This document shows, piece by piece, positions 45,760 through 56,057 of a stretch of 64,000 nt of DNA (the stretch's first letter is position 1; every line of letters begins with the position of its first letter). The translations under genes and the position numbers were made by a program. The DNA lies in contig NZ_JAJOZS010000002.1 of the NCBI RefSeq assembly GCF_021168555.1, positions 186,001-250,000 on the forward strand, in the 5' to 3' direction. The notes below the pieces were generated by a model that did not search any database, was not told where the DNA came from, and saw only the letters and a program-made list of their open reading frames with translations. Source of the DNA: Stenotrophomonas sp. MMGLT7 (GTDB lineage: Bacteria > Pseudomonadota > Gammaproteobacteria > Xanthomonadales > Xanthomonadaceae).

Positions 45760-47667
45760 TCACTCGTCGTAAGGGCGGATGGAATCGGGGACGACCCGCG
45801 CGCCATGCTGCTGGATCAGCTGCTGCACCTGCGGATCGTTCATGAAGGTGTCCTCGGCGGCCTGCTGGCGCTCGCCGCGCTGGCTCTCGGCATGCGCGTG
45901 CAGGGTCTGCGCCTGGACCTCGGCGGCGCCGGCCTCGATCACCAGCTTCGGCGCCTGGCCGAGCTGGCGGCCCAGCGCCTGCGCCAGGTCGCCCTGCGAG
46001 CGCTCCGAGCGCAGGTACTCGAAGCCCGGCGGCAAGGCCAGCCGCAACACGCCGTGGTCGTGCGAGACGAAGGCCGCATTGGCCGCCAGTTGCCTGGACG
46101 GCCCGCTCAGCCCGCAGCGGGCCACCAGCGCGAACCACTGCTCGCTGCTGGCGATGCGACCGTCCGCGGTCGCCGGCGCGACTTCCGCCGGGACGGGAAC
46201 GGACACCGGGGTATGGGTTTGCGACGGTGGCGCAGGCGGCGCCATCGCCAGTTCCGGCATCGCCACGATGTCGTCGACGACGACGTTCGGCGCGGCAGGC
46301 GGCGCCCTGTCGGCGGGTGCGGGCTCCCACGGCGGCCGGTCATCGGCGGCGACGGCATCGGGCTTCGGCGCGCGCTCGGCCGCCGGCATGGGAGACGGAA
46401 CCGGTACTGGCGTCGGCGCTGGTGCTGGTTCTGGAACGGGTACCGGCGGCACTGGCGGCGCGGCGACGGCGGAAACCGCAACCGGCGGTCCCGCTGCCGG
46501 CGCGGCGTTCGCCGGGGCCGATTCGCTGCGTGCAGCCTGCGTGCGGCCGGCCGGCTCCGCCTGTCCGCCCTTGCCCGGCGGCACCGGCGCGGCCGGCCGG
46601 AACGCCAGCATGCGCAGCACCGCCATCTCGAAGCCGGCGCGCGGGCTCGGCGCCAGGTACAGGTCGCGACGCCCGTTGAGCGCCATCTGGTACCACAGCT
46701 GCACCACTTCCGGGCGCAGGCGGGTGGCGAAGGCATCGGTATCGATCGCGTCGCCGGCCACGGCGGCGGAAGGCACCAGCTGCCGCACCTGGATGCGATG
46801 CAGCGCCTCGGCCAGCGCCTCCAGCACGCCGCCCCAGTCCGGCGAGAACTCGGCCAGCGTCGCCACCACCTGCAACAGGCGGGCGCCATCGCCGTCGGCC
46901 AGGGCTTCCAGCATCGCCCCGACCTGGGTGCGGTCCACCGTGCCTAGCATCGCGCTCACCACGTCCTCGCGCAGCGCCCCGCCGGCATAGGCGATGGCCT
47001 GGTCGAGCAGCGACAGGCCGTCGCGCAGGCTGCCGTCGGCGGCCTTGGCCAGCTGGGCGATGGCGCTGGCATCGGCCTCGATGCCCTCGGCCGACAGGAT
47101 CCGGGTCATCTGCCCGCGGATCTGCTCCTCGTCCAGCCGCTTGAGGTTGAACTGCAGGCAGCGCGACAGCACCGTCACCGGCAGCTTCTGCGGGTCGGTG
47201 GTGGCCAGCAGGAACTTCACGTGCTCCGGCGGCTCCTCCAGCGTCTTCAGCAGCGCATTGAACGCCGCCTTGGACAGCATGTGCACCTCGTCGATCAGGT
47301 AGACCTTGAACTTGCCGCGTGAGGGCATGTACTGCGCGTTCTCGATCACCTCGCGCACGTCGTCCACGCCGGTGTTGGAGGCCGCGTCGATCTCCAGCAG
47401 GTCGATGTAGCGCCCGGCATCGATGTCCAGGCAGGCCGCGCACTGGCCGCAGGGGTCGGCGCTGGTGCCGTGCTCGCAGTTGAGCGACTTGGCGAAGATG
47501 CGGGCGATGGTGGTCTTGCCGACGCCGCGGGTGCCGGTGAACAGGAAGGCATGGTGGACGCGGCCGCTGTCGAGCGCATTGCTCAGCGCGCGGACCACAT
47601 GCTCCTGGCCCACCAGCTCGGCAAAACGCTTCGGACGCCACTTGCGGGCAAGGACGAGGTAGGACAT
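45760..47667 (-). CDS. dnaX: DnaX, DNA polymerase III gamma/tau subunit
   Basis: DnaX is the clamp-loader ATPase and holoenzyme organiser. The 635-aa protein has Walker [10 protein letters not shown], the zinc site [11 protein letters not shown], Walker [10 protein letters not shown] and the SRC motif [11 protein letters not shown]. Residues about 370-480 are Ala/Pro-rich, then the tau-specific C-terminal domain. I see no A-rich slippery site for the gamma form in this GC-rich gene. It is 7 bp upstream of ybaB. Confidence 0.96.
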   Translation of the reverse strand: MSYLVLARKWRPKRFAELVGQEHVVRALSNALDSGRVHHAFLFTGTRGVGKTTIARIFAKSLNCEHGTSADPCGQCAACLDIDAGRYIDLLEIDAASNTGVDDVREVIENAQYMPSRGKFKVYLIDEVHMLSKAAFNALLKTLEEPPEHVKFLLATTDPQKLPVTVLSRCLQFNLKRLDEEQIRGQMTRILSAEGIEADASAIAQLAKAADGSLRDGLSLLDQAIAYAGGALREDVVSAMLGTVDRTQVGAMLEALADGDGARLLQVVATLAEFSPDWGGVLEALAEALHRIQVRQLVPSAAVAGDAIDTDAFATRLRPEVVQLWYQMALNGRRDLYLAPSPRAGFEMAVLRMLAFRPAAPVPPGKGGQAEPAGRTQAARSESAPANAAPAAGPPVAVSAVAAPPVPPVPVPEPAPAPTPVPVPSPMPAAERAPKPDAVAADDRPPWEPAPADRAPPAAPNVVVDDIVAMPELAMAPPAPPSQTHTPVSVPVPAEVAPATADGRIASSEQWFALVARCGLSGPSRQLAANAAFVSHDHGVLRLALPPGFEYLRSERSQGDLAQALGRQLGQAPKLVIEAGAAEVQAQTLHAHAESQRGERQQAAEDTFMNDPQVQQLIQQHGARVVPDSIRPYDE

Positions 47668-47805
47668 CAGGCAACCGTCTTCATCTGAACCGTCATTGTG
47701 CCATGGCCGTCAACGCCCGCCGCGCCGCTGCGATTCAGCTTGTGGGGACGCGGCCGGGCGGCTAGAATCTGCGCCCCTGTCGTGCCCGTCCCGGCGGCAG
47801 GTCCC

Positions 47806-47898
47806 GGAGAGGTGTCCGAGTGGTTGAAGGAGCACGCCTGGAAAGTGTGTAAGCGTCTAAACCGCGCTTCGGGGGTTCGAATCCCCCTCTCTCCGCCA
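47806..47898 (+). tRNA. tRNA-Ser (anticodon GGA), CCA encoded
   Basis: A class II tRNA of 93 nt: acceptor GGAGAGG/CCTCTCC, anticodon loop CTGGAAA with GGA, a long variable arm (GTGTAAGCGTCTAAACCGC region), T-loop GGTTCGAATCC and encoded CCA. Confidence 0.95.
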
Positions 47899-47988
47899 AA
47901 CATGCGCATCCCTCGCAAGAGCCCGCCCATCCCTGTGCGGACTTCATATGGGAAGCAAGGCCGCGCTCCGGCGCGGCTTCGTCTCTAT

Positions 47989-48096
47989 GGTGGCCCCGTC
48001 GGTCCCTCGCGACGCTAGATCGAAAATCCCGCCAGGGCCGGAAGGCAGCAACGGTATCGATCGACGCGGGCGCCGAGGTCAACCGGCGGGGCCACC
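47989..48096 (+). ncRNA. ffs: 4.5S signal recognition particle RNA
   Basis: The conserved SRP core CCAGGGCCGGAAGGCAGCAA (about 48031-48050) and GAGGTCAACCGGCGGGGCC on the 3' side pair with 5' GGTGGCCCCGTCGGTCCCTC, making the expected single long hairpin. It sits behind tRNA-Ser, a common xanthomonad arrangement. Exact ends are by pairing. Confidence 0.85.
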
Positions 48097-48189
48097 GCCT
48101 TTTGTGCTTCATGCCTTCGCGCGCACAGCCGGCCGTTCATTGGAAGCACTCGTGGACGGCCGACCTCGCCACCCCCGGCCGCGCCTCGC

Positions 48190-48582
48190 CTACCCGGGCT
48201 TCGGGTCCTCTGCCTGTTCTGCCGCCGGCGTGCCCTGGTGGAAGAACAGGCGCCAGCCGCAGGCCGATTGCCGCCACAGCGAGCAGCGCCAGGCCGGACG
48301 TGCCACGCCGTCGTGCCGGCTGAGCGAACGGTAGGTGACCTGCGCGATCCCCGGCGCAAGCTGCCGGACCTGGAAGCCATCGGCCTCGATCCGTTCGCTT
48401 CCAGTCTCTGCCGGCAGTGCCCGCAGGATCGCCTCGCGCGCGAAAACCCGGCCGGACGCCCCGAATTCCAGGAAGTCCTCGTCCAGCAAGCGCTCCAGCC
48501 GCTGCCGGTCCGCACGCACACGCGGCCGCAGCAGCGAACGTTCCAGCTCGATCAGCACGGACGCCAGTGCTTCGTCGTTCAT
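48190..48582 (-). CDS. NTF2-like / DUF4440 protein
   Basis: The 130-aa protein (from MNDEALASVLIELERSLL) has the SnoaL/NTF2-like pattern LERLLDEDFLEFGASGRVFAREAIL and WRCSLWRQSACGWRLFFHQGTPA. Proteins of this sort bind small ligands; the role is unknown. It may form a unit with the MBL gene upstream (34-bp gap). Confidence 0.8.
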   Translation of the reverse strand: MNDEALASVLIELERSLLRPRVRADRQRLERLLDEDFLEFGASGRVFAREAILRALPAETGSERIEADGFQVRQLAPGIAQVTYRSLSRHDGVARPAWRCSLWRQSACGWRLFFHQGTPAAEQAEDPKPG

Positions 48583-48616
48583 CCTCGCATCTTCCACCGC
48601 GAGCCACCGGGCCGGC

Positions 48617-49372
48617 TCACGCCGGCGAGGCCACCATCGCCGTCGGCGCCCGCAGGGCGATGCATTCGCCCGGCGAGGCGACCCGGTGGCCGCGCTCGCG
48701 CAGGCGCCGGGCGTCCGCCGCGCTGGCGTAGTGGTACAGCACCATGCGTTCGCGCAGTGCCGGCAGGTACTCGCGTTCGAGATCGTCCACGCCGGTATGC
48801 GAGGGGTTGCCGTGCAGGCCGCAGTCGTGCGCGATCAGTTCGCCGTCGTCGGCAAAACGGGCCAGCATCTCCGGGATCGGTCGGGTGTCGCCGCTCCAGG
48901 CCAGCGCCCCCTTCAGGCGCAGGCCGTAGGCGGTCTCGGGCCAATGGTGGCGCACCGGGAACACCTCCATGCGCACGCCGTCGTGCCAGAACGCATCGCC
49001 CACCGCGACCAGCCGGAACGCATCCCAGAAGTTGGCGCCGCCCTCGGCCAGCACGTTGGGGTAGTCGCCGATCCTGCGGTGCAGCAGCGGCACCAGCGGC
49101 GCCGGCACGTACAGCAGGGTCTGCCCGCGACGCTCGGAGAAGTAGCTGTCCACGAACAGGCGTTCGAAGCCGCCGACGTGGTCCAGGTGGACATGGGTGA
49201 CGAACAGCGCGCGCGGCATGGCGCCGTAATGGGCCTGGTAGGCGGTCAGCCCCTCGCTGCCGCAGTCGATGGTCAGCCACGGCGCCCCGTCGCGCTCGAT
49301 GGTCGCCATCGGCGTGCCCAGCGCGACCGCCGAGGCGTTGCCGACGCCCTGGAAGCGCAGCGACCACGGCAT
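48617..49372 (-). CDS. MBL-fold metallo-hydrolase (RNase Z-like subgroup)
   Basis: The 251-aa protein has the metal motif FVTHVHLDHVGG (HxHxDH), a second His in HHWPETAYG, SGDTRPIPE and AHDCG. The overall layout (VGNASAVALGTP..., no long exosite) is like RNase Z/phosphonate-type metallo-hydrolases, but the substrate cannot be named. It begins where kdkA ends (0-bp gap). Confidence 0.88.
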   Translation of the reverse strand: MPWSLRFQGVGNASAVALGTPMATIERDGAPWLTIDCGSEGLTAYQAHYGAMPRALFVTHVHLDHVGGFERLFVDSYFSERRGQTLLYVPAPLVPLLHRRIGDYPNVLAEGGANFWDAFRLVAVGDAFWHDGVRMEVFPVRHHWPETAYGLRLKGALAWSGDTRPIPEMLARFADDGELIAHDCGLHGNPSHTGVDDLEREYLPALRERMVLYHYASAADARRLRERGHRVASPGECIALRAPTAMVASPA

Positions 49373-50122
49373 CTAGTAGCCCCGGTCCCAGGCCATCTGG
49401 TAGGCCCGGCGCAGCCGTGCGAAGTCCTTGTCGACCTCGTCGCGGCTGCGTTCGCCGCGCAGCTTGCGCAGCGAGCGATGCAGGCGCTTGAGGTTGCGCT
49501 CGCGCCAGCGCGTGGCCGGGATGCGCAGCACGCCGCGGTCGAAATCGATCAGCCAGCCCTTGTTGACGCCGTCGAACAGGATGTTGTGCGCATTGAGGTC
49601 GGCGTGGTCCAGGCCGGCGCGATGGAAGCGGGCGATCAGCTGCCCGGCCTCTTCCCAGGGCGCGCCGTGCCCGGCCAGTTGCGCGCATTCGCCCAGCGAG
49701 CGCACGCCTTCCAGGCGCTCCATCAGCAGCGCCGCCCGGTAGTGCATGCCCTGGCGCAGGTAGCACGCGGCCAGCGGCCGCGGCACCGGCAGCTTGAGCG
49801 CGCACAGCTGCCGCATCAGCCGGAACTCGGCGAAGCTGCGCGTGCGGTTGGCGCCCTGCCACAGGTAGCTGCCGCGGCTGATCCTGGCCGCCAGGCCGCC
49901 GCGCAGGTAGTGGCGCAGCACGTAGCGCCCGAACGGCGCATCGACGAACCAGGCGCCGCCGCGCCCGCCCTCGTCGACCGGCCTGGCGCGCGCGCCCCAC
50001 TGGGTGGGCGAGAACAGGCCGGGGTCGGCTTGCGGCAGCCGTTGGCGGTCGAACAGAATGGCGCCATAGCCGCGGCCTTCGCGGTAGGGCGCCAGCGCTT
50101 CAGTGGCGTCGAATGCAACCAT
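49373..50122 (-). CDS. kdkA: KdkA, Kdo kinase of LPS inner core
   Basis: KdkA phosphorylates the 3-deoxy-D-manno-octulosonic acid residue of lipid A. The 249-aa protein shows the kinase catalytic loop [16 protein letters not shown] and the metal motif [11 protein letters not shown], plus [19 protein letters not shown] typical of KdkA. It is divergent from the family 9 glycosyltransferase with only 21 bp between starts. Confidence 0.93.
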   Translation of the reverse strand: MVAFDATEALAPYREGRGYGAILFDRQRLPQADPGLFSPTQWGARARPVDEGGRGGAWFVDAPFGRYVLRHYLRGGLAARISRGSYLWQGANRTRSFAEFRLMRQLCALKLPVPRPLAACYLRQGMHYRAALLMERLEGVRSLGECAQLAGHGAPWEEAGQLIARFHRAGLDHADLNAHNILFDGVNKGWLIDFDRGVLRIPATRWRERNLKRLHRSLRKLRGERSRDEVDKDFARLRRAYQMAWDRGY

Positions 50123-50143
50123 TCCTTCGAGTCTAGCAACACC

Positions 50144-51199
50144 ATGCCCGCAACGCGCCCCTCCCTGTGCCTGCTGCGCCTTTCGGCACTGGGCGATGTG
50201 ACCCACGTCGTGCCCCTGGTGCGGACCCTGCAGCGCGCCTGGCCGGAGACGGAGGCGCCGCTGCACTGGGTGATCGACAAAGCCGGCCACAAGCTGCTCG
50301 AAGGACTGGACGGGGTTCGCTTCCACGTCTACGACAAGAGCAGCGGCCTGGCCGGCATGCGCGCGCTGCGCCGCGAACTGGCCCCCTGCGGCCGCTTCGA
50401 TGCGCTGCTGCAGATGCAGGTGGCGTTGCGCGCCAACCTGCTGTCGGCCTTCATCCAGGCGCGCCGCCGCATCGGCTACGACCGCAGCCGTTCCAAGGAC
50501 CTGCACGGCCTGTTCGTCAACGAACGCATCCACGCCCCCGAACGCATCCACGTGCTCGACGCCATCGGCAGCTTCTGCCAGCCGCTGGGCCCGGTCCAGG
50601 ACGAGGTGGCGTGGGACCTGCCGGTGCCGGAGCAGGCGCATGCCTGGGCGCGCGCGCAGTGGCCGGACGATGGCGTGCCCACCCTGCTGATCTCGCCCTG
50701 CTCCAGCCACGAGCGCCGCAACTGGTACCCCGACCGCTATGCCGCGGTGGCCGACCATGCCGCCGCGCAGGGCTGGCGCATCGTGCTGTGCGGCGGGCGC
50801 AGCGACCTGGAACGCCGCACCGCCGACGCCATCGCCGCCGCCATGCAGGCCCCGGTGCTGGACCTGGTCGGCAAGGACACGCTCAAGCAGCTGCCGGCGC
50901 TGCTGGCGCGCGCCGAGCTGGTGATGACGCCCGACTCCGGCCCGATGCACATCGCCAATGCCATGGGCAGCAAGGTGCTGGGCCTGCACGCGGCCAGCAA
51001 CCCCGAGCGCAGCGGCCCCTACTCCGACCGCCGCTACTGCGTGGACCGCTACGACGCCGCCGCGCGCAGGTTCCTCGGCAAGCCGGCCGCGGAGCTGAAG
51101 TGGGGCACCAAGATCGAGTTCGACGACGTCATGTCGCTGGTCGCGGTGGACGACGCGATCGCCGCGTTCGAGCGCTATCGCAGCGACCACGGGCACTGA
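50144..51199 (+). CDS. Family 9 (heptosyltransferase-type) glycosyltransferase
   Basis: The 351-aa protein opens [22 protein letters not shown] and has [23 protein letters not shown], the GT-B donor site of ADP-heptose:LPS heptosyltransferases. Next to kdkA it most likely adds a core sugar to lipopolysaccharide. It starts 21 bp from the divergent kdkA start. Confidence 0.9.
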   Translation: MPATRPSLCLLRLSALGDVTHVVPLVRTLQRAWPETEAPLHWVIDKAGHKLLEGLDGVRFHVYDKSSGLAGMRALRRELAPCGRFDALLQMQVALRANLLSAFIQARRRIGYDRSRSKDLHGLFVNERIHAPERIHVLDAIGSFCQPLGPVQDEVAWDLPVPEQAHAWARAQWPDDGVPTLLISPCSSHERRNWYPDRYAAVADHAAAQGWRIVLCGGRSDLERRTADAIAAAMQAPVLDLVGKDTLKQLPALLARAELVMTPDSGPMHIANAMGSKVLGLHAASNPERSGPYSDRRYCVDRYDAAARRFLGKPAAELKWGTKIEFDDVMSLVAVDDAIAAFERYRSDHGH

Positions 51200-51208
51200 G
51201 CCGCCGCC

Positions 51209-51796
51209 ATGCCCACGGCGCCGTCCTCTTGCTCGCTGCACCGGCGCCTGGTCGGGATCGCCCGCGGCAATGCCGCATTCATGCAGGCGCTTCGGCATGT
51301 GCGCGGGCTGGGCATCGCCGATGGCTGCATCGGCGCCGGCGCGGTCCGCAACCTGGTGTGGGATCACCTGCACGGCCTGGAGCGGCCACGGCCCGAGTCG
51401 GACGTGGACGTGGCCTGGTTCGACGCCTCCGACCTGTCGCGCGCCCATGACCAGGCCCTGCAGCGGCGCCTGGCCGCGGCGGCCCCGCACCTGCCCTGGG
51501 AGGTCACCAACCAGGCGGCGGTGCACCTGTGGTTCGAGCACCACTTCGGCCATGCCGTGGAGCCGCTGCGCTCGATCGAGGACGCGGTGGCCAGCTGGCC
51601 CGAATACGCCACCTGCGTGGCACTGTCGCTGCGCAACGACGATACGCTGCACGTCATCGCCCCGCACGGCCTGGACGACCTGTTCGGCATGGTCGTGCGG
51701 CGCAACCCGCGCCGGGTCAGCATCGCCACCTACCGCCGCCGGCTGGCCGAAAAGCGTTACCTTGACCGCTGGCCGCAGGTCACGGTGATCGAATGA
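51209..51796 (+). CDS. Nucleotidyltransferase-family protein (DUF925-like)
   Basis: The 195-aa protein contains [21 protein letters not shown] followed by [13 protein letters not shown] (GxGxxRN...DxD arrangement) and a late [19 protein letters not shown], matching the COG3575 minimal nucleotidyltransferases. The function of this group is unknown. It follows the family 9 glycosyltransferase after 9 bp. Confidence 0.85.
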   Translation: MPTAPSSCSLHRRLVGIARGNAAFMQALRHVRGLGIADGCIGAGAVRNLVWDHLHGLERPRPESDVDVAWFDASDLSRAHDQALQRRLAAAAPHLPWEVTNQAAVHLWFEHHFGHAVEPLRSIEDAVASWPEYATCVALSLRNDDTLHVIAPHGLDDLFGMVVRRNPRRVSIATYRRRLAEKRYLDRWPQVTVIE

Positions 51797-51976
51797 CCGC
51801 CGGTGCCGAGGGATCGGCACGGCGGGTGGCCCTTTGTCCACCGCGTCGCCGCCGGGGATGACGGCGACGCACAGAACGCGAGAACCCATGGCTGCACCCT
51901 GCCCCGTCACCCGCCCGTCGCCGCGTCCCGGTCTTGGTCGCCGCGGACGCGCTGCGACCGCCGCGGGAACCCGCGC

Positions 51977-54900
51977 ATGACGCCGACCCGTCGCCTGCTC
52001 GGCCCGTTCCTGCTGGGCCTGTTCGTCCTTTCCGGCTTCGCCGGGCTGGTCTACCAGTCGCTGTGGTCGCACTACCTGGGCCTGACCCTGGGCCACGCGG
52101 CCTACGCACAGAGCCTGGTGCTGGCGATCTTCATGGGCGGCATGGCCCTGGGCGCCTGGCTGGCGGCGCGGCTGGCCATTCACTGGCGCCGGCTGCTGCG
52201 CGCCTACGCGCTGGCCGAGGCGGCGATCGGCGTGCTGGGGCTGCTGTTCCATGGCGTGTTCGTCGGCTACGGCGAGATCTCGCAGCGCTACCTGCTGCCG
52301 GCGCTGGGCGACGGCCTGGCCGGGCACCTGTACCCGTGGGTCTCCGGCGCGCTGCTGATCCTGCCGGCCTGCATCCTGCTCGGCGCCACCTTCCCGCTGC
52401 TCAGCGCCGGCTACCTGCGCGCGGCCCCGCGCGAGGACGCCCGCGTGCTCGGTGGGCTGTACTTCGCCAACAGCCTGGGCGCGGCGGCCGGCGCGCTGAT
52501 CGCCACGTTCGCGCTGCTGCCGTGGCTGGGCATGCCCGGGGCGATGGCGGTGGCCGGCATCGCCAACCTCGCGGTCGCCGCCGGCAGCTGGGCGCTGTCG
52601 CTGCGGATCGAGCGCGTCCCCGCGACGCCGGCCGCAGCATCCGCCGCCACCGGCCGCCATGCCCAGGCCCCGCTGGCGCGCACCGTGCTGTGGGTGTCGC
52701 TGCTGTCCGGCGCCTGCTCGTTCGTCTACGAGATCGGCTGGATACGGTTGCTCAACCAGGCCCTGGGCAGCACCGTGCACAGCTTCGAACTGATGTTGGC
52801 CGCGTTCCTGCTGGGGCTGGCAGGCGGCGGCTGGTGGGTGCACCGGCGCGCGGCGCGGCTGCACGATCCGCTGCGCGCCGCCGCGCTGGCGCAGATCGCG
52901 ATGGGCGTGGCGGCGCTGCTGTCGCTGGTGGCCTTCGCCCACTCGTTCCAGTGGACCGGGGCGCTGCTCGGTTCGCTCTCGCGCAGCGACGGCGGCTACC
53001 GCCTGTACCTGCTCGGCAGCGCCGGCATCGCCATGGCGGTGATGCTGCCGGCCGCCTTCTTCGCCGGCACCACCCTGCCGCTGTTCACCCTGGCGCTGCT
53101 GCGTGCCGGCAGCGGCGAGGGCGGCATCGGCCGGCTGTACGCGGCCAACACGGTCGGCGCGATCGTCGGCGTGCTGGCGATGACCCACCTGCTGATCCCG
53201 CTGCTGGGGGTGCGCAACGGCGTGGCCCTGGCGGCCCTGGTCGACGCGTCGCTGGGCTTCTGGCTGCTGGCCCATGCGCAGGGCGAGACCTCCCGGCGCA
53301 GGCTGGCCGGCCTGGCCATGGCCGTCGCCGCCAGCCTGTGCCTGATGCTGTACGCCGGACGCGTGGATCCGCGCGCGCAGCTTTCCGGAGTATTCCGCAA
53401 CGGCTACGCGCGGCTGGGCGATGCCCTGCAGATCCCGTTCCTGCGCGACGGCAAGACCGCCACCATCGGCGTGGTGCGCTCGCCCGCGCTGGGTTCGCAA
53501 TCGCTGCTGACCAACGGCAAGTCCGACGGCTCCATGGCCGAGCGCCTGTCCGATCCGCCCGGCGGCGACGAGCTGACCATGGTCACGCTGGGCGCGCTGC
53601 CGCTGGCGCTGCATCCGCAGCCGCGCCAGGTCGGGGTGATCGGCTGGGGCCTGGGGCTGAGCACGCATACGCTGCTGGGCAGCGAGCGGGTGCAGCGGGT
53701 CGACACCGTGGAGATCGAACCGGCGGTGCTCGCGGCCTCGCGCGTGTTCGCCCCGCGCATCCCGCGCGCGCTGGACGATCCGCGCTCGCACGTGCACTTC
53801 GACGACGCCCGCCGCTTCTTCGCCAGCGGCGGCCGCCGCTACGACGTGATCGTCTCCGAGCCGTCCAATCCGTGGGTCAGCGGCGTCGCCGGGCTGTTCA
53901 CCTGGCAGTTCTACCGCTTCGTGCACGCCCAGCTGGCCGAGGACGGCATGCTGGTGCAATGGCTGCAGACCTACGAGATCGACGACGCGCTGCTGGCGCA
54001 GATCGTCGCCGCGCTGCTGCAGCAGTTCCCCGACGTGGCGGTGTACCTGGCGCAGGACAACGACCTGGTCGTGGTCGCCTGCCGCACGCGCTGTCCCGAC
54101 CCGGACATCGAGCGCCTGCGCCACGGCCAGCTCGGGCGCGAGACCGCGCGCATCGGCCTGGCCAGCGATGCCGCACTGGCGCTGCGCCGCATCGGCGGCA
54201 GGCCGCTGCTGCAGACCTACGTCAACGCGCTGCAGGCGACCCCGCACGACGACTTCCACCCGGATGTCGCGCTGAGGGGACCGCTGACCCGCTTTCGCGG
54301 CGACCGCGCCGAGACCCTGCAGCAGCTGCTGGACAGCGGCCTGCCGGTGCTGGACCTGCTGGAGCGACGCTCACCGCCGCCGGCCGCGGCCGACATCCCG
54401 GCCATGCCCGGCCACCGCCCGAGCGAGGCCCGGGCCAGGGCACTGCGGCTGGCGGCGGCCCTGCGCAGCGGCGGCCACCATTCCCGGCTGGCCGTGCGCC
54501 AGCACGACAGCGCGGCGCCGGAACTGGCGCTGCAGGCCTTGCTGGGCAGCTCCGCCGGCGTCGTCGAGGACCCGGCCACCTGGGCCGAAGCCGCCTCCCA
54601 GGTGGCGGCCGCCACCCTGGGCCAGCTCCCGGCCCAGGACCTGCTCGGCGCCTGGATCGCGCCGGCATGGATCGACGTGGCACGGCAGCCGGCCCCGGTG
54701 CGGCAGGTACTGCAGATGTATGCCGCCGCCGCCGCGCGCGATGCCGGCACGATGCGCAGCACCGGCGAGGCCGTGCTGGAGCTGCCGCAGGCGCTGCCCG
54801 AGGCGCTCCAGGAACAGGCGCTGGTGATCGCCCAGCTCGGCGCGCTCGGCGATGGCCGCCCGGCCGAGGTCGAGCGCCTGCACCAGGGCTATGGCGTGGC

Positions 54901-55045
54901 GCTGCCGGCCAGCGAGGGCCTGCGCATGGTCCGGCACATGATCAGGATCCGCGGACTGGAGCGCCGCGACGGCGCCGGTCCGCTGGAGGAAGAAGGCGTT
55001 GCCCGCCCGGCACCGGTCCGCGATCAGGCCGCGCCGCCGGCGTAG
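51977..55045 (+). CDS. Fused MFS-like membrane / spermidine-synthase-like protein
   Basis: The 1022-aa protein has about 14 hydrophobic helices (residues 1-440; [14 protein letters not shown] and a second repeat [18 protein letters not shown] show internal duplication), then a SAM-binding spermidine-synthase-like domain ([47 protein letters not shown], about 545-690) and a C-terminal 330-residue region of unknown type. The SEPSNP motif replaces the DxxDP of true spermidine synthases, so polyamine synthesis is doubtful. The start at 51977 has GGGAA upstream. Its 3' end overlaps the convergent DUF6165 gene by 22 bp. Confidence 0.85.
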   Translation: MTPTRRLLGPFLLGLFVLSGFAGLVYQSLWSHYLGLTLGHAAYAQSLVLAIFMGGMALGAWLAARLAIHWRRLLRAYALAEAAIGVLGLLFHGVFVGYGEISQRYLLPALGDGLAGHLYPWVSGALLILPACILLGATFPLLSAGYLRAAPREDARVLGGLYFANSLGAAAGALIATFALLPWLGMPGAMAVAGIANLAVAAGSWALSLRIERVPATPAAASAATGRHAQAPLARTVLWVSLLSGACSFVYEIGWIRLLNQALGSTVHSFELMLAAFLLGLAGGGWWVHRRAARLHDPLRAAALAQIAMGVAALLSLVAFAHSFQWTGALLGSLSRSDGGYRLYLLGSAGIAMAVMLPAAFFAGTTLPLFTLALLRAGSGEGGIGRLYAANTVGAIVGVLAMTHLLIPLLGVRNGVALAALVDASLGFWLLAHAQGETSRRRLAGLAMAVAASLCLMLYAGRVDPRAQLSGVFRNGYARLGDALQIPFLRDGKTATIGVVRSPALGSQSLLTNGKSDGSMAERLSDPPGGDELTMVTLGALPLALHPQPRQVGVIGWGLGLSTHTLLGSERVQRVDTVEIEPAVLAASRVFAPRIPRALDDPRSHVHFDDARRFFASGGRRYDVIVSEPSNPWVSGVAGLFTWQFYRFVHAQLAEDGMLVQWLQTYEIDDALLAQIVAALLQQFPDVAVYLAQDNDLVVVACRTRCPDPDIERLRHGQLGRETARIGLASDAALALRRIGGRPLLQTYVNALQATPHDDFHPDVALRGPLTRFRGDRAETLQQLLDSGLPVLDLLERRSPPPAAADIPAMPGHRPSEARARALRLAAALRSGGHHSRLAVRQHDSAAPELALQALLGSSAGVVEDPATWAEAASQVAAATLGQLPAQDLLGAWIAPAWIDVARQPAPVRQVLQMYAAAAARDAGTMRSTGEAVLELPQALPEALQEQALVIAQLGALGDGRPAEVERLHQGYGVALPASEGLRMVRHMIRIRGLERRDGAGPLEEEGVARPAPVRDQAAPPA

Positions 55046-55428
55046 TCCTGGTAGGACTTCTCCTCCACGTACTCCGAGCCCAGCGCCAGGTTGATCTCCT
55101 TCTTCAGCCGCGCGCGCTCGTCGTTCTGGAAATACACGCTGCGCGCCAGCTTGATGAACTCCTCGTCGAAGGCCTGCGCCTTCTCCTTCAGGCGGATGTC
55201 GTCCTCGATCACCCACAGCTGCTCGTTGACCGCCTTCAGCTGCGCACGCAGCTGGACGACATCGCGCCCGGCGGCGGCATGCGCCATCCAGATCTCCTCC
55301 AGCGCCGACAGCTCCTTGCGCACGTTCGCGAGCTTGGCCTCGTCGCTCATGCGTTCGGACTTGATCTGCAGGATGGCGATCTTGTCGAGCAGCTCGCCGA
55401 AGGAAACGGGGACCAGGATTTCGGACAT
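55024..55428 (-). CDS. DUF6165 family protein
   Basis: The 134-aa, strongly helical and charged protein begins MSEILVPVSFGELLDKIAILQIKSERM. It is a conserved family of unknown function that often sits near glycosyltransferase or LPS genes. It overlaps the convergent fusion gene by 22 bp. Confidence 0.85.
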   Translation of the reverse strand: MSEILVPVSFGELLDKIAILQIKSERMSDEAKLANVRKELSALEEIWMAHAAAGRDVVQLRAQLKAVNEQLWVIEDDIRLKEKAQAFDEEFIKLARSVYFQNDERARLKKEINLALGSEYVEEKSYQDYAGGAA

Positions 55429-55797
55429 GACGGATACCGGCGGAAACGGGAACGGCAAGTTTAGCCACCTGCGCCGGAAGCCGCTGTGCCAAGGAACGGC
55501 AACAACCGGATCGGGCCGGGTGCCGGCATCCAGCCCCTCTCCCGCCGGAGGGCAGGCACGCGCCGCGCGCGCAGGGGCGGGAGCGTCCTCGTGCTGGCGG
55601 ACACGGTACGGGGCTTCGCCCCGGGTCCTCACCACCCCGCATGCGATACCCGCGGCACGCCCTGGGCCGGCATCGCCGTCCGCGCCGGCTTCCAGCCTCG
55701 CCAGTGCGGCCCATTGTTCCAGGGGGAAAAGGGCGACCGGCACCCGGCCGTCGCCTCGTGAAACGACAAAGCCCCCTTGCGGGGGCTCTGCGGCATC
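55429..55797. other. 369-bp spacer before tRNA-Ser
   Basis: GC-rich with a terminator for the tRNA at 55770-55787 and otherwise no gene, repeat or motif that I can defend. Confidence 0.5.
55770..55787 (-). terminator. Terminator of tRNA-Ser(CGA)
   Basis: AGCCCCC (55770-55776), loop TTGC, GGGGGCT (55781-55787); on the minus strand it is followed by TTGTCGTTT. It lies 10 bp past the tRNA 3' end. Confidence 0.75.
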
Positions 55798-55888
55798 TGG
55801 CGGAGAGGGGGGGATTCGAACCCCCGATGCGCTATAAACGCATGCCTGATTTCGAGTCAGGTACATTCAACCACTCTGCCACCTCTCC
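55798..55888 (-). tRNA. tRNA-Ser (anticodon CGA), CCA encoded
   Basis: Minus-strand class II tRNA of 91 nt: acceptor GGAGAGG/CCTCTCC, anticodon loop CTCGAAA with CGA between CTGA/TCAG stems, long variable arm, T-loop GGTTCGAATCC, encoded CCA. Confidence 0.95.
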
Positions 55889-56057
55889 GGGTGGTTTCCC
55901 GGCGAACCGGGCCGTGCATGATAAAGGTCCGGCCCCGTCCGGACAAGCCGCCGCAGATGAATCCGCGCCGTCGCGGCGCGGCGGTTTCCTTGCCGGATGT
56001 GCGCCGGCCCGCGATGATGCCGTTCCGGCCAGCAGTAACGACTCAGCTCCTCCCGCC

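Noticed and set aside
45760-47667. Programmed frameshift in dnaX for the gamma subunit
   Set aside because: No A-rich or other obvious slippery heptamer was seen in this GC-rich gene, so only tau is supported.
47806-48096. tRNA-Ser/4.5S RNA as an integration site of a genomic island
   Set aside because: No integrase or duplicated tRNA 3' end follows; the neighbours are ordinary chromosomal genes.
53620-54060. Calling the SAM domain of the giant fusion a spermidine synthase (speE)
   Set aside because: The DxxDP substrate motif is SEPSNP and the protein is fused to membrane helices, so the enzyme name is not supported.
49373-54259. A 1628-codon open frame on the minus strand running through the LPS genes
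   Set aside because: Only its first part (kdkA, 49373-50122) has protein-like sequence; the rest is the reverse-strand shadow of GC-rich genes with His/Arg/Gln-rich repeats.
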